From Lysobacter alkalisoli (GTDB taxonomy: Bacteria; Pseudomonadota; Gammaproteobacteria; Xanthomonadales; Xanthomonadaceae), in NCBI RefSeq assembly GCF_006547045.1, contig NZ_CP041242.1, positions 2,242,001 to 2,306,000 of the forward strand: a stretch of 64,000 nucleotides of DNA, given 5' to 3'. Shown here in pieces: positions 52,209-62,944 of the stretch. The notes under the pieces were generated by a model that ran no database searches, had not been told where the DNA came from, and was given only the letters and a program-made list of their open reading frames with translations. A program made the position numbers and the translations under genes. Every line of letters begins with the position of its first letter. The first letter of the stretch is position 1.

Positions 52209-54137
52209 TCAACCCGCCGCGGTAACAACGCGTGCGTTGCGCGCGTTCCAGCCAAAGCCGGCCAGCAGCACCAGCAGCACCACGATCTGGACCACGACAC
52301 CCTGCAGGGTCGGGTAGACGCCGAGCAGCTCGATTCGTGGCATCGACAGCAGCGAGACCGGCAACCAGCCGGCTTCCTGCAATGCCGCAACGCCCTTGCC
52401 GGCCAGCACCACCGCGAGCACAGCGAGCAGCACCGAACTGGCCGCGAAGAACTTCCCGAACGGCAGGCGCCGGCTGTAGCGCAGCATCGCCCATGCGATC
52501 GCCGCCAGCGCGACAACGGCCGTCGCCGCGCCGGCCAGTACCGCGGCATGATTGCCCTGGCTCCAGAGCGCAGCATAGAACAGCACCGTCTCGAACGCCT
52601 CGCGATACACGATCAGGAACGCGAGCAGGAACAGGAACCAGGCCGAGCCGCGCGACAACGCACCGGACAGTTTCTCGCGGATGTAGCGCTGCCAGGCATC
52701 GGCCTGGCTCTTGCCGTGCATCCAGATACCGACCGACACCAGCACCGCTGCCGCGATCAATGCGGCGATGCCTTCGGTGACCTCGCGGCTGCTGCCGCTG
52801 ATCTCGACCAGACGGGTCGCCACCAGCCAGGTCGCGCCACCGGCGATCAGCGCCCCGACCCAGCCGGCGTGCACGTATGGCATCGCATCGGTGCGCTCGG
52901 CCTTGCGCAGGAACGCGATCATCGCGATCACCAGCAACAAGGCTTCCAGGCCCTCGCGCAGCAGGATGGTCAGCGCGCCGACGAATGCGGCTCCGGCACT
53001 GCCCCGGGTCTGGTCGTTGATCACCATCCGGGTCCGGTCCAGCAACGCGGACAGCTGCTCCGCCTGGGCCTCGACCTCCGCCTGCGGTGCCAGCGCTCCA
53101 ATGCTCGAACGCAGCTGCTGCATGGCGCCCTCGACCTCCACCAGCAGGCCGGAGTCACGGATCGCCAGCAGCGGTTCGATCGGCTCGAAACCGTCCAGGT
53201 AGGCCGACAGCACCTTGTCGCGCGCACGTTTGTAATCGCCGTCGGCGTAAGCTTCGACGCCTTCGCGCAGGCGCGTCTTGGCCAGGTCCAGCAGGCCGTC
53301 ATTGCCACCGCCCACGGATGCTGCGACCGCTCCGGGCTGACGGCGCAGCCAGGCATTCAGCGCATCGGCATCGGCTTCTTCCAGGCCTGCGATGTCCACC
53401 GGCAACACCTGCACCAGCGCGTCCAGGTCCGGCAGTGCGGCACGAACGTCGGCGCGCTGCTCCCACAATGCCCGGCCACGCCCGGCCTGGTCTTCCGGAA
53501 ACGCGAACTGGCCGATATGGAAGGCCAGCGCCCAACGATCATGTTCCGACAGCTGCGGATACCCGGCCATCGCGGTGCCATCCAGGCCGTTCTCGATCAC
53601 CTGCTGCAGTGCGAACACGCTGCGCTGGCGCGCGCGTTCCACATCGGTGAAGTCGATCGGCGCCGGCTCGAGCGCGACCCCGGCCGGGCCGTCGCCGGCC
53701 CCCTGGGCGCCATGGCAGCTGGCGCAGTGGTCGCGGTACAGGGCCGCAGCCCCGCCGAGGTCGGGCACCTGTCGCGGGCCACGCGGCACCGGGTAGACCT
53801 GCAGCAATGCTTCGGCCAGTCCGCGCGCCTGGCGGCCCACGTCCGCCGCCGATGCTTTATCGTCGATCGCCGCCTGCAGCAGCCCGGCCTGCGCGATCAG
53901 ACCGGTCCGGCCCGACGCTTCCGGCAGCTGCGCCAGCCGCTCGCTGACCGATGCGGAAAACTCCTGCATCTCGTCGTACTCGAGCTCGCTGACCACGACC
54001 CCGTCCTGCACCGCCTCGGGATAGTCGACCGCGATGTAGTCGAGCAGTTGCCACACCTGCTGCGCCTGGGGATTGGCCGAGGCAATGAATGCCGTCAGCA
54101 GCAGCAAGGCAAGCGACAGGCGACGGAGGGCGTGCAT
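52209..54137 (-). CDS. Cytochrome c-FTR1 fusion iron permease
   Basis: 642 residues: a signal peptide (RLSLALLLLTAFIASANPQA), a cytochrome c domain with one CASCH heme site (YRDHCASCHGAQGAGDGPAG), then a helical segment and a seven-helix FTR1 permease. The permease keeps the two REGLE-type motifs, LREGLEALLLVIAMIAFLRK and YREAFETVLFYAALWSQ, whose Glu residues bind iron. Such fusions couple ferrous-iron oxidation to uptake. A palindrome upstream (54193) could be a Fur site. Confidence 0.88.
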   Translation of the reverse strand: MHALRRLSLALLLLTAFIASANPQAQQVWQLLDYIAVDYPEAVQDGVVVSELEYDEMQEFSASVSERLAQLPEASGRTGLIAQAGLLQAAIDDKASAADVGRQARGLAEALLQVYPVPRGPRQVPDLGGAAALYRDHCASCHGAQGAGDGPAGVALEPAPIDFTDVERARQRSVFALQQVIENGLDGTAMAGYPQLSEHDRWALAFHIGQFAFPEDQAGRGRALWEQRADVRAALPDLDALVQVLPVDIAGLEEADADALNAWLRRQPGAVAASVGGGNDGLLDLAKTRLREGVEAYADGDYKRARDKVLSAYLDGFEPIEPLLAIRDSGLLVEVEGAMQQLRSSIGALAPQAEVEAQAEQLSALLDRTRMVINDQTRGSAGAAFVGALTILLREGLEALLLVIAMIAFLRKAERTDAMPYVHAGWVGALIAGGATWLVATRLVEISGSSREVTEGIAALIAAAVLVSVGIWMHGKSQADAWQRYIREKLSGALSRGSAWFLFLLAFLIVYREAFETVLFYAALWSQGNHAAVLAGAATAVVALAAIAWAMLRYSRRLPFGKFFAASSVLLAVLAVVLAGKGVAALQEAGWLPVSLLSMPRIELLGVYPTLQGVVVQIVVLLVLLAGFGWNARNARVVTAAG

Positions 54138-54192
54138 GGAGAATCCTTCGGCGAGGAAATGGCGGGGAACGGCAATTCGCCATTCTATGCCA

Positions 54193-54211
54193 AATGCGAA
54201 TAGATCGCATT
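54193..54211. promoter_or_regulatory. 19-bp palindrome in the divergent ftr1/liuC promoter region
   Basis: AATGCGA ATAGA TCGCATT is a perfect 7-5-7 inverted repeat midway between the iron permease (start 54137) and liuC (start 54287). Length and AT-rich ends recall a Fur box, but the core differs from the GATAATGAT consensus, so a Fur or a different dimeric regulator is possible. Confidence 0.45.
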
Positions 54212-54286
54212 CTCTCTTTTTGGCCGTACAGCGACGAATTGCGCCCCCCGGCTATCATGTGCGGTCGCCCTGAACAGGAGTGCTGA

Positions 54287-55072
54287 GTGAGCGAACCGAT
54301 GCAATTGCTGCGCGATGGTCCCGTCGCGCGCCTGCGGCTGAACCGCCCGGCCCTGCACAACGCCTTCGACGCGGCCCTGATCGCGGCCCTGACCGCCGAA
54401 TTGGGGGCCCTGGGCGCGGATGCAGGGGTACGCGTCGTCGTGCTTGAGGGCGAAGGCCCCTCGTTCTCGGCCGGTGCCGACCTGAACTGGATGCGCGGCA
54501 TGGCCGCCGCCAGCGAGGCCGAGAACCGCGAGGACTCGCTTGCCCTCGCCCGCCTGATGCGGACCCTCGACGAACTGCCCAAGCCGACCATCGCCCGTGT
54601 CCACGGCGCGGCCTTTGGAGGCGGTGTCGGCCTGGTCGCCTGCTGCGACATCGCGATCGGTGCCCGCGAGGCGAAGTTCGGCCTGACCGAAAGCAAGCTC
54701 GGCCTGCTGCCGGCGGTGATCTCGCCCTACGTGATCGCGGCAATAGGCGCGCGCCAGGCGCGGCGATGGTTCGCCAGCGCCGAAATCTTCGATGCCGACG
54801 AGGCCTGCCGGATCGGCCTGCTGCATCAGGTCGCGGAGGCCGATGCGCTGGACGCAGCCGTGCAGCGGCAGATCGACCTGCTGCTCAAGGCCGGCCCGAT
54901 CGCGTCGTCTTCGGCCAAGGTCCTGGTCCGCCAGGTCACCGCCCACACCGATCGCGACCGCCACGACACCGACAACGCCGCCCTGATCGCCCGATTGCGG
55001 GTGTCGGAAGAGGGGCAGGAAGGGCTGAGCGCATTCCTCGACAAGCGCAAGCCGAAATGGGCCGAGGGCTAA
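54287..55072 (+). CDS. liuC: Methylglutaconyl-CoA hydratase
   Basis: The 261-residue crotonase-fold protein starts at GTG 54287 after AGGAG. It has GPSFSAGADLNWMRGMAAAS (oxyanion/CoA loop, typical of LiuC) and ARVHGAAFGGGVGLVACCDI, with the acidic residue in FGLTESKLGLLPAVISPYV. It hydrates 3-methylglutaconyl-CoA to HMG-CoA and is the first gene of the liuCDE operon, 5 bases before liuD. Confidence 0.9.
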   Translation: MSEPMQLLRDGPVARLRLNRPALHNAFDAALIAALTAELGALGADAGVRVVVLEGEGPSFSAGADLNWMRGMAAASEAENREDSLALARLMRTLDELPKPTIARVHGAAFGGGVGLVACCDIAIGAREAKFGLTESKLGLLPAVISPYVIAAIGARQARRWFASAEIFDADEACRIGLLHQVAEADALDAAVQRQIDLLLKAGPIASSSAKVLVRQVTAHTDRDRHDTDNAALIARLRVSEEGQEGLSAFLDKRKPKWAEG

Positions 55073-55077
55073 AGACC

Positions 55078-57071
<1,994 letters not shown>

Positions 57072-57075
<4 letters not shown>

Positions 57076-57977
57076 CCGCCGCCATGCCCACACAGGTACG
57101 CATCGTCGAGGTCGGCCCGCGCGACGGGCTGCAGAACGAGAAATCGATGGTCGCGACCGCCGACAAGATCGCGCTGATCGACCGGCTGTCGGCGACCGGC
57201 CTGCAGAGCATCGAAGCGACCAGTTTCGTCAGCCCGAAGTGGGTGCCCCAGCTGGCCGATGCCGCCGAGGTCTATGCCGGCATCACCCGCCGCGAAGGCG
57301 TGCACTACCCGGTGCTGGTCCCGAACGAGAAGGGCTACGAGCGCGCACGCGAGGTCGGCGTCGAGGAGATCGCGGTGTTCACCGCCGCCTCGGAAGCCTT
57401 CAACCGGAAGAACATCAACGCTTCCATCGACGAGTCGCTGCAGCGCTTTGCGCCGGTGATGGAACGCGCCCGGGCCGACGGGGTCAAGGTGCGCGGCTAC
57501 GTCTCCACCGTGCTCGGCTGCCCCTACCAGGGTGCAGTGCCGCTGGCCGACGTGGTGCGCGTCGCGCACGCCCTGCACGACATGGGCTGCTACGAGATCT
57601 CGCTCGGCGACACCATCGGCGTCGGCACCCCGGGCAAGGCCCGCGCGATGCTGAAGGCGGTCGCCGCTGAAGTGCCGCTGAGCGCGCTGGCGGTGCACTT
57701 CCACGATACCTGGGGCCAGGCACTGGCCAACATCCTCGCCTGCCTGGAAGAAGGCGTCGCGGTGGTCGACGCCGCGGTGTCCGGCACCGGCGGCTGCCCT
57801 TACGCAAAAGGCGCCAGCGGCAACGTCGCCACCGAGGACGTGGTCTACATGCTGCACGGTCTGGGCATCGGGACCGGCATCGACCTCGATGCGCTCGCCG
57901 ACACCGGGCGCTGGCTGTCCACCGTGCTCGGACGCGACAGCGGCAGCAAGGTCGCGAAGGCATTGGCGGCCGCGTGA
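57072..57977 (+). CDS. liuE: Hydroxymethylglutaryl-CoA lyase
   Basis: 301 residues. The metal/active-site motifs are VEVGPRDGLQNEKSMV (Arg/Asp), HFHDTWGQALANIL (His pair) and the active-site Cys in SGTGGCPYAKGASGNVATED, a signature of HMG-CoA lyase. It splits HMG-CoA to acetyl-CoA and acetoacetate. Overlaps liuD at ATGA and the GGDEF-EAL gene at GTGA, so all three are coupled. Confidence 0.93.
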
Positions 57978-60544
57978 ACAATACCCCGCCCGTACGCAGC
58001 GCTGGAATGGCCGCGGACGGCGCGGCGCCGGATGATGTGCTCGCGGCGCTGGAACGGGCCCTCGGCGACCCGGCCCAACCTGAAGCCACGCGGGCCCTGC
58101 TGCGCCAGGCCCGCGACGCACTCCGGCAGTCCCGCCAGGACGCCGACAACGCCCGCCAGCGCTACGACGCGCTGTTCAATGCCGTCCCCGACCCGGTCAG
58201 CATCATCGACTACGACGGCACCGTGCTAGACCTCAACCGTGCCGGCATGGCGGCCTACAACCGTCCGCGCGAAGACGTGGTCGGGCGGCCGATCCACGTG
58301 CTCAACCCGGACCTGCCGGCCGACCATATGGCACCGGTGGTGGAAAGCCTGCGCCGTGGCGACACTTATGTCATCGAAGTCACCAACATGCGCGCCGACG
58401 GCACCCGCTTCCCGGTCGAGGTGCATTCGGCGGCGCTGCAGTACGACGGCCGCGAGTGCCTGGTCGCGGTGGCACGCGACCTCAGCGGCCGCCGCGATGC
58501 CGAACTGCGCTACCGCGAACTGGTCGAGACCCTCAACCAGGGCATCCTGGTGCAGGACGCCAACGGCCGCTACATGTTCGCCAATGCCGCCGCGATGCGG
58601 ATCTTCGGCATCGGCAAGGGCAAGTTCCTGGAACAGGAAATGCAGCCCGACAACTGGCTGGTGATCGACGAACACGGCCGCGAGCTGCCGCCTGGCCAGT
58701 GGCCGGCACAGCGGGCACTGCAGTGGGGGCGCACCGTCGGCAGCACCCTGCTCGGCTTCTACCACCGAGGGCGCCGCCAACTGAGCTGGCTGTCGGTCAC
58801 CTCGGTGCCGCACTATCCGGCCGGCGGCGACCGTGCGCGGCAGGTCCTGTCGCTGTATTCGGACGTCACCGCGCTCAAGCGCGACAGCGCCCTGTTCGAC
58901 CGCGCCCAGTCCCTTGCCCACATCGGCGGCTGGGAATGGGACAGCGGCCGCGACGAGCTCTACTTGACCGACGAGGCCCAACGCATCATCGGCTGCCACC
59001 CGCCGCCGCGCTACATGGACGCCTTCACCGCCTGCCTGCGGGTACCGGACCGGCAACGCCTGCGCGACGCCCTCGCCCGCGCGATGGCGACCGGCAACGG
59101 CCTCGACCTCGAACTGCAGGGAATGCACGGCAGCGGCAAGCCGTTCTGGATCCGGGTGATCGGCGAACCGATGGTCGGTACCGCCTACAGCGCGCGCCTG
59201 ACCGGCACCCTGCAGGACATCACCGAACGCAAGCATTCGGAAGAGACACTGCGCCAACAAGCACGCACCGACACCCTGACCGGCCTGCTCAACCGCGACG
59301 CCATCCTCAACGAACTCGACGCCTGGCTGGAAGATCCCGAGTACGCCCAGATCGCCGTGCTCTATGTCGACCTGGACCGGTTCAAGATCGTCAACGACAT
59401 GCTCGGCCATGCCGCCGGCGATCGCTTGCTGGTCCATGCCTCGCGACGCATCGCGCAGGTGGTTGGCCTGGAAGGCCAGTTGGCCCGTTTCGGCGGCGAC
59501 GAATTCCTGGTCATCTGCGTGAATGGAGACGATGCCGGGCGGCCGCAGCGGCTGGCCGAGGGCATCCTGAAAGCTTTCGACCCCCCCTTTCATCTCGACG
59601 GCGAGGAGTTCGCGATCACCACCAGCATCGGCATCGCCCACGCACCACAGGACGGCCTGGCCTCCTCGCAGCTGATCCAGTGCGCCGACGCGGCGATGTA
59701 CGACAGCAAGCGCCGTGGCCGCAACGGCTGGCAGGCATTCACTGCCGAACTGGCCGAGCAGCAACTGCAGCGCCTGCAACTGGAAACCCACCTGCGGCGC
59801 GCGGTCTACAACGATGAGTTCCATCTGGTCTACCAACCACAGGTCGACCTCGGCTCCGGCCGCCTGGTCGGCAGCGAAGCGCTGATCCGCTGGCGCAACC
59901 GCTCGCTCGGCGAGATGCGCCCGGACCGCTTCATCGACCATGCCGAGACCACCGGCGACATCGTCGGCATCGGCCGCTGGGTCCTGCGCGAAGGCTGCCG
60001 GCAACTGCGCCAATGGCGCGATGCCGGGCTCGCGATCGACCGCATCGCGATCAACGTCTCCTACCGCCAGTTCCTCAGCGAGGACCTGATCCAGAGCGTG
60101 CGCGAGGCGCTCGACCAGAGCGACCTGCCCGGCCACATGCTGGAACTGGAATTCACCGAACGGGTGCTGATCGAGGACGACCCGGACACCCATCGCGCAT
60201 TCGATGAACTGCGCGGCATGGGGGTGCAGCTGTCGATCGACGACTTCGGCGAGGGTTACAGCGCGCTCAACTACCTGCGCCGGCTGCCGATCAGCGGTCT
60301 CAAGCTCAGCCAGCTGTTCATCCAGGGCGTCCCCGACAACCACTCCGACGTGGCGGTCTGCCAGGCGGTGACCGGGATCGCCAGCAGCCTCGGCCTGCAG
60401 GTGGTGGCCGAGGGCGTGGAAACCCCGGCCCAGCGCGACTTCCTGCTGCAGTTGGGCATCACCACCGGGCAGGGTTTCCTGTATGCACCAGGCCTGCCGC
60501 CCGATCAGTTCCTGCAACGGTACCGGGCCGGGGCTCCGGACTGA
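57974..60544 (+). CDS. PAS-PAS-PAS-GGDEF-EAL c-di-GMP enzyme
   Basis: 856 residues from a GTG overlapping the liuE stop. Three PAS-like sensor domains lie at about 65-165, 178-300 and 308-420, then GGDEF (RFGGDEF at 505-511, no RxxD inhibitory site seen) and EAL (EAL at 635-637). Phosphodiesterase residues appear present: Asn in INVSYRQF, Glu in LEFTERVL, the DD of IDDFGEGYS, Lys in LKLSQLF (though the usual KID is KLS) and AEGVET. It is likely cytoplasmic and bifunctional. Being in the liu operon is unusual. Confidence 0.88.
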   Translation: MNNTPPVRSAGMAADGAAPDDVLAALERALGDPAQPEATRALLRQARDALRQSRQDADNARQRYDALFNAVPDPVSIIDYDGTVLDLNRAGMAAYNRPREDVVGRPIHVLNPDLPADHMAPVVESLRRGDTYVIEVTNMRADGTRFPVEVHSAALQYDGRECLVAVARDLSGRRDAELRYRELVETLNQGILVQDANGRYMFANAAAMRIFGIGKGKFLEQEMQPDNWLVIDEHGRELPPGQWPAQRALQWGRTVGSTLLGFYHRGRRQLSWLSVTSVPHYPAGGDRARQVLSLYSDVTALKRDSALFDRAQSLAHIGGWEWDSGRDELYLTDEAQRIIGCHPPPRYMDAFTACLRVPDRQRLRDALARAMATGNGLDLELQGMHGSGKPFWIRVIGEPMVGTAYSARLTGTLQDITERKHSEETLRQQARTDTLTGLLNRDAILNELDAWLEDPEYAQIAVLYVDLDRFKIVNDMLGHAAGDRLLVHASRRIAQVVGLEGQLARFGGDEFLVICVNGDDAGRPQRLAEGILKAFDPPFHLDGEEFAITTSIGIAHAPQDGLASSQLIQCADAAMYDSKRRGRNGWQAFTAELAEQQLQRLQLETHLRRAVYNDEFHLVYQPQVDLGSGRLVGSEALIRWRNRSLGEMRPDRFIDHAETTGDIVGIGRWVLREGCRQLRQWRDAGLAIDRIAINVSYRQFLSEDLIQSVREALDQSDLPGHMLELEFTERVLIEDDPDTHRAFDELRGMGVQLSIDDFGEGYSALNYLRRLPISGLKLSQLFIQGVPDNHSDVAVCQAVTGIASSLGLQVVAEGVETPAQRDFLLQLGITTGQGFLYAPGLPPDQFLQRYRAGAPD

Positions 60545-60645
60545 GACGCACGCGGCCTCACTGCCGGCTGCAGGGCAACGCGGCCTACTGGTAATGGTCA
60601 ACAAACCCTAGAATGTGCGGCTCACCCGCGTGGAGCCGTACCGAC

Positions 60646-61416
60646 ATGCAGCTTGATTCCTCCCTGGCCATCGTCACCGGTGGCGTTTCCGGCCTTGGCC
60701 TGGCCGTCGCCAAACACCTCGTCGCCCGTGGCGGCAAGGTCGCGCTGTTCGACGTCAACGACGAGAAGGGCGCCGCCGCGGTAGCCGAACTGGGCGAGGC
60801 GAACGCCCGCTACTTCAAGACCGACGTGACCAGCGAGGATGGCGTGACCGCCAATGTCGAGGCCGCGCGCGAGTTCCTTGGCGGGCTCAACACGCTGGTC
60901 AACTGCGCCGGCATCCTCGGCCCCGGCCGCGTGCTCGGACGCGAGGCGCCGATGCCGTTGGCCAACTTCCAGTCCACGGTCATGGTCAACCTGGTCGGCA
61001 GCTTCAACGTCGCCAAGGCCGCGGCCAACCTGATGCAGCACAACGAGGCCGGCAGCGACGGCGAGCGCGGAGTGATCGTCAACACCGCCTCGGTGGCCGC
61101 CTACGAGGGCCAGATCGGCCAGGCCGCGTACTCGGCCAGCAAGGGCGGCGTGGTCGGCATGACCCTGCCGATGGCGCGCGAGCTGTCGCGCTTCGGCATC
61201 CGGGTGATGACGATCGCGCCGGGCGTGTTCTGGACGCCGATGGTCGACGGCATGCCCGAGAGCGTGCAGCAGTCGCTGGCCGCCTCGATCCCGTTCCCGT
61301 CGCGGCTGGGCAAGCCGGAGGAGTTCGCCGACCTGGTCGCCTACATCCTCGGCAACACCTACCTCAACGGCGAGACGATCCGGCTGGATGGCGCGACCCG
61401 GCTGGCGCCGAAGTAA
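60646..61416 (+). CDS. 3-Hydroxyacyl-CoA dehydrogenase-like SDR (HSD17B10 type)
   Basis: 256 residues from ATG 60646 (TGGAG 9 bases before). SDR motifs are [35 protein letters not shown] and [20 protein letters not shown] with Tyr-x3-Lys. It ends in a C-terminal [20 protein letters not shown]. Its similarity to type II 3-hydroxyacyl-CoA dehydrogenase suggests 2-methyl-3-hydroxybutyryl-CoA oxidation in isoleucine breakdown, fitting the region. Confidence 0.85.
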   Translation: MQLDSSLAIVTGGVSGLGLAVAKHLVARGGKVALFDVNDEKGAAAVAELGEANARYFKTDVTSEDGVTANVEAAREFLGGLNTLVNCAGILGPGRVLGREAPMPLANFQSTVMVNLVGSFNVAKAAANLMQHNEAGSDGERGVIVNTASVAAYEGQIGQAAYSASKGGVVGMTLPMARELSRFGIRVMTIAPGVFWTPMVDGMPESVQQSLAASIPFPSRLGKPEEFADLVAYILGNTYLNGETIRLDGATRLAPK

Positions 61417-61435
61417 CGCTTCGCCCCCATCCCGG

Positions 61436-61459
61436 CCTTCCCCCGCAAGCGGGGGAAGG
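61436..61459. repeat. CCTTCCCCCGC hairpin
   Basis: CCTTCCCCCGC, loop AA, GCGGGGGAAGG forms a perfect 11-bp stem between the SDR and EfpL genes. It may end the first transcript or be a REP copy. Confidence 0.6.
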
Positions 61460-61492
61460 AGCAAAAAAAACAACCCTCAATCACGGCATCCC

Positions 61493-62059
61493 ATGAAAGC
61501 CAGCGACATCAAGAAAGGCAACGTCGTCGAACACAACAACGGCGTCTACCAGATCCGCAACATCGAGCGCAGCTCGCCGCAGGGCCGCGGCGGCAATGTC
61601 CGCTTCCGTTTCACCATGTACTCGGTGCCCGGCGGCAACAAGCTCGACGCCAGCTTCGACGCCGACGACGACCTGAAGGAAGTCGAGCTGGCCCGCCGCC
61701 AGGCGACCTATTCGTACAAGGACGGCGACACTTTCGTGTTCCTCGACGACGAGGACTACAGCTCGTACATGCTCGATGCCGATGCCATCGGCGACGACGC
61801 CGGCTACATCATCGACGACCTGTCGGGCTGCTACGTGCAGTTGATCGACGACCAGCCGGTGGCCCTGCAACTGCCGCAGACGGTGGCGATCGAAGTGGTC
61901 GACACCCCGCCGGAGCTGAAGGGCGGCACCGCCACCAAGCGGCCGAAGCCGGCCAGGCTGGCGACCGGGATCGAGATCATGGTTCCCGAGTACGTCGGCA
62001 ACGGCGAGCGCGTACTGGTGAACACCACCACCGGCGAGTTCTCAGGCCGCGCGGATTGA
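61493..62059 (+). CDS. efpL: Elongation factor P-like protein (EfpL/YeiP)
   Basis: 188 residues, three beta domains as in EF-P. The tip loop [17 protein letters not shown] replaces the PGKG-type lysine loop of EF-P with the longer QGRGG loop of YeiP/Efp[21 protein letters not shown] in the last domain fits the family. EfpL rescues ribosomes stalled at polyproline and some other motifs. Confidence 0.9.
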   Translation: MKASDIKKGNVVEHNNGVYQIRNIERSSPQGRGGNVRFRFTMYSVPGGNKLDASFDADDDLKEVELARRQATYSYKDGDTFVFLDDEDYSSYMLDADAIGDDAGYIIDDLSGCYVQLIDDQPVALQLPQTVAIEVVDTPPELKGGTATKRPKPARLATGIEIMVPEYVGNGERVLVNTTTGEFSGRAD

Positions 62060-62075
62060 TATCCCGCGGACGGAC

Positions 62076-62149
62076 GTAGCCCGGGTAAGCGAAGCGCACC
62101 CGGGACATGATGTCCGCAATCCCGGGTGCGCTTCGCTTACCCGGGCTAC
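62076..62149. repeat. Perfect 29-bp inverted repeat (GTAGCCCGGG family)
   Basis: The arms 62076-62104 and 62121-62149 are exact complements (beginning GTAGCCCGGGTAAGCGAAGC), with a 16-base loop, between convergent efpL and NUDIX genes. It probably acts as a two-way terminator. The same repeat lies at 43534. Confidence 0.85.
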
Positions 62150-62152
62150 GGG

Positions 62153-62749
62153 CTACGGTCGCGGTCTCTGCCGCTGCAGCCACTTCTCCGCCATCCGCAG
62201 CAATGACGGGTCGGCGCCTTCGTCGTCGGCCAGCGCCCGAATGTCGCGCCAGGCCAGGTCCAGCGACTCCTCGCTGACCACGAAATCCTCGTCCGTGCCG
62301 GCTCGGACGACGTAGCGCACGTCGTAGTGCCAGTGACCGGGCACGTCGCCGCGTTCGGGAATCCAGTGGCGGTCGAGATCGAAGGGTTCGGGCTCGACGC
62401 TCAATCCACCCAGCCCGGACTCCTCTTCCGCTTCTCGCAGGGCCACCCGGGCCAGGTCGCGGTCGCCGTCGGCATGGCCGCCGAGTTGCAGCCAGCGTTC
62501 GAGTTTGCGGTGGTGGGTCAGCAGCACCCGCGTCCCGGAGCGATCGACCAGCCAGGCCGAAGCGGTGAAGTGCCCGGCCAGCCGCGAGCGCTCGAACGGA
62601 TCGAATGAATCGGCCAGCAGTTCCAGGAACTGCCCGGCAGCCTCCGCCTCGCCGGGCCAGCGCCGGGCGTGGATCTGCAGCGCCTCGGCAAGACCCGCCG
62701 CCAGGCCGTGGATGTCGGGGGAAGCAGTACCGGGTTCGTTATGGGACAT
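62153..62749 (-). CDS. NUDIX hydrolase
   Basis: From ATG 62749, 198 residues. The Nudix box is complete: GGHADGDRDLARVALREAEE then ESGLG (G-x5-E-x7-REUxEExGU). The N-terminal helical part (LAEALQIHARRWPGEAEAAG) is an extension found in a small subgroup. The preceding ribosome site is weak. Likely hydrolyses a nucleoside-diphosphate derivative; the substrate is not evident. Confidence 0.85.
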   Translation of the reverse strand: MSHNEPGTASPDIHGLAAGLAEALQIHARRWPGEAEAAGQFLELLADSFDPFERSRLAGHFTASAWLVDRSGTRVLLTHHRKLERWLQLGGHADGDRDLARVALREAEEESGLGGLSVEPEPFDLDRHWIPERGDVPGHWHYDVRYVVRAGTDEDFVVSEESLDLAWRDIRALADDEGADPSLLRMAEKWLQRQRPRP

Positions 62750-62944
62750 CGGGCAAAAAAATGAACGAGGGGCGCCCCAGTATCGCCGATCCATGACGGC
62801 CGTAATCGCCAACGACCGTCCCTTGCTGCCGGTTTCACGGCTGGGTTATGGTGGCGCGCCACTTCGCCGGACGGACGCCGCAACGCGCCGCCGGTGTTGA
62901 ACGTACTCCCGGCGAACCTTCCGGGAATCCAGCCGGGGAACCTG

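Noticed and set aside
52098-54203. 701-codon plus-strand frame opposite the FTR1 fusion
   Set aside because: No motifs, Gln/His/Arg-rich translation, and the minus strand holds heme and REGLE motifs.
58226-60604. 792-codon minus-strand open frame opposite the GGDEF-EAL gene
   Set aside because: The opposite frame has clear PAS, GGDEF and EAL motifs; this one has none and mirrors codon positions.
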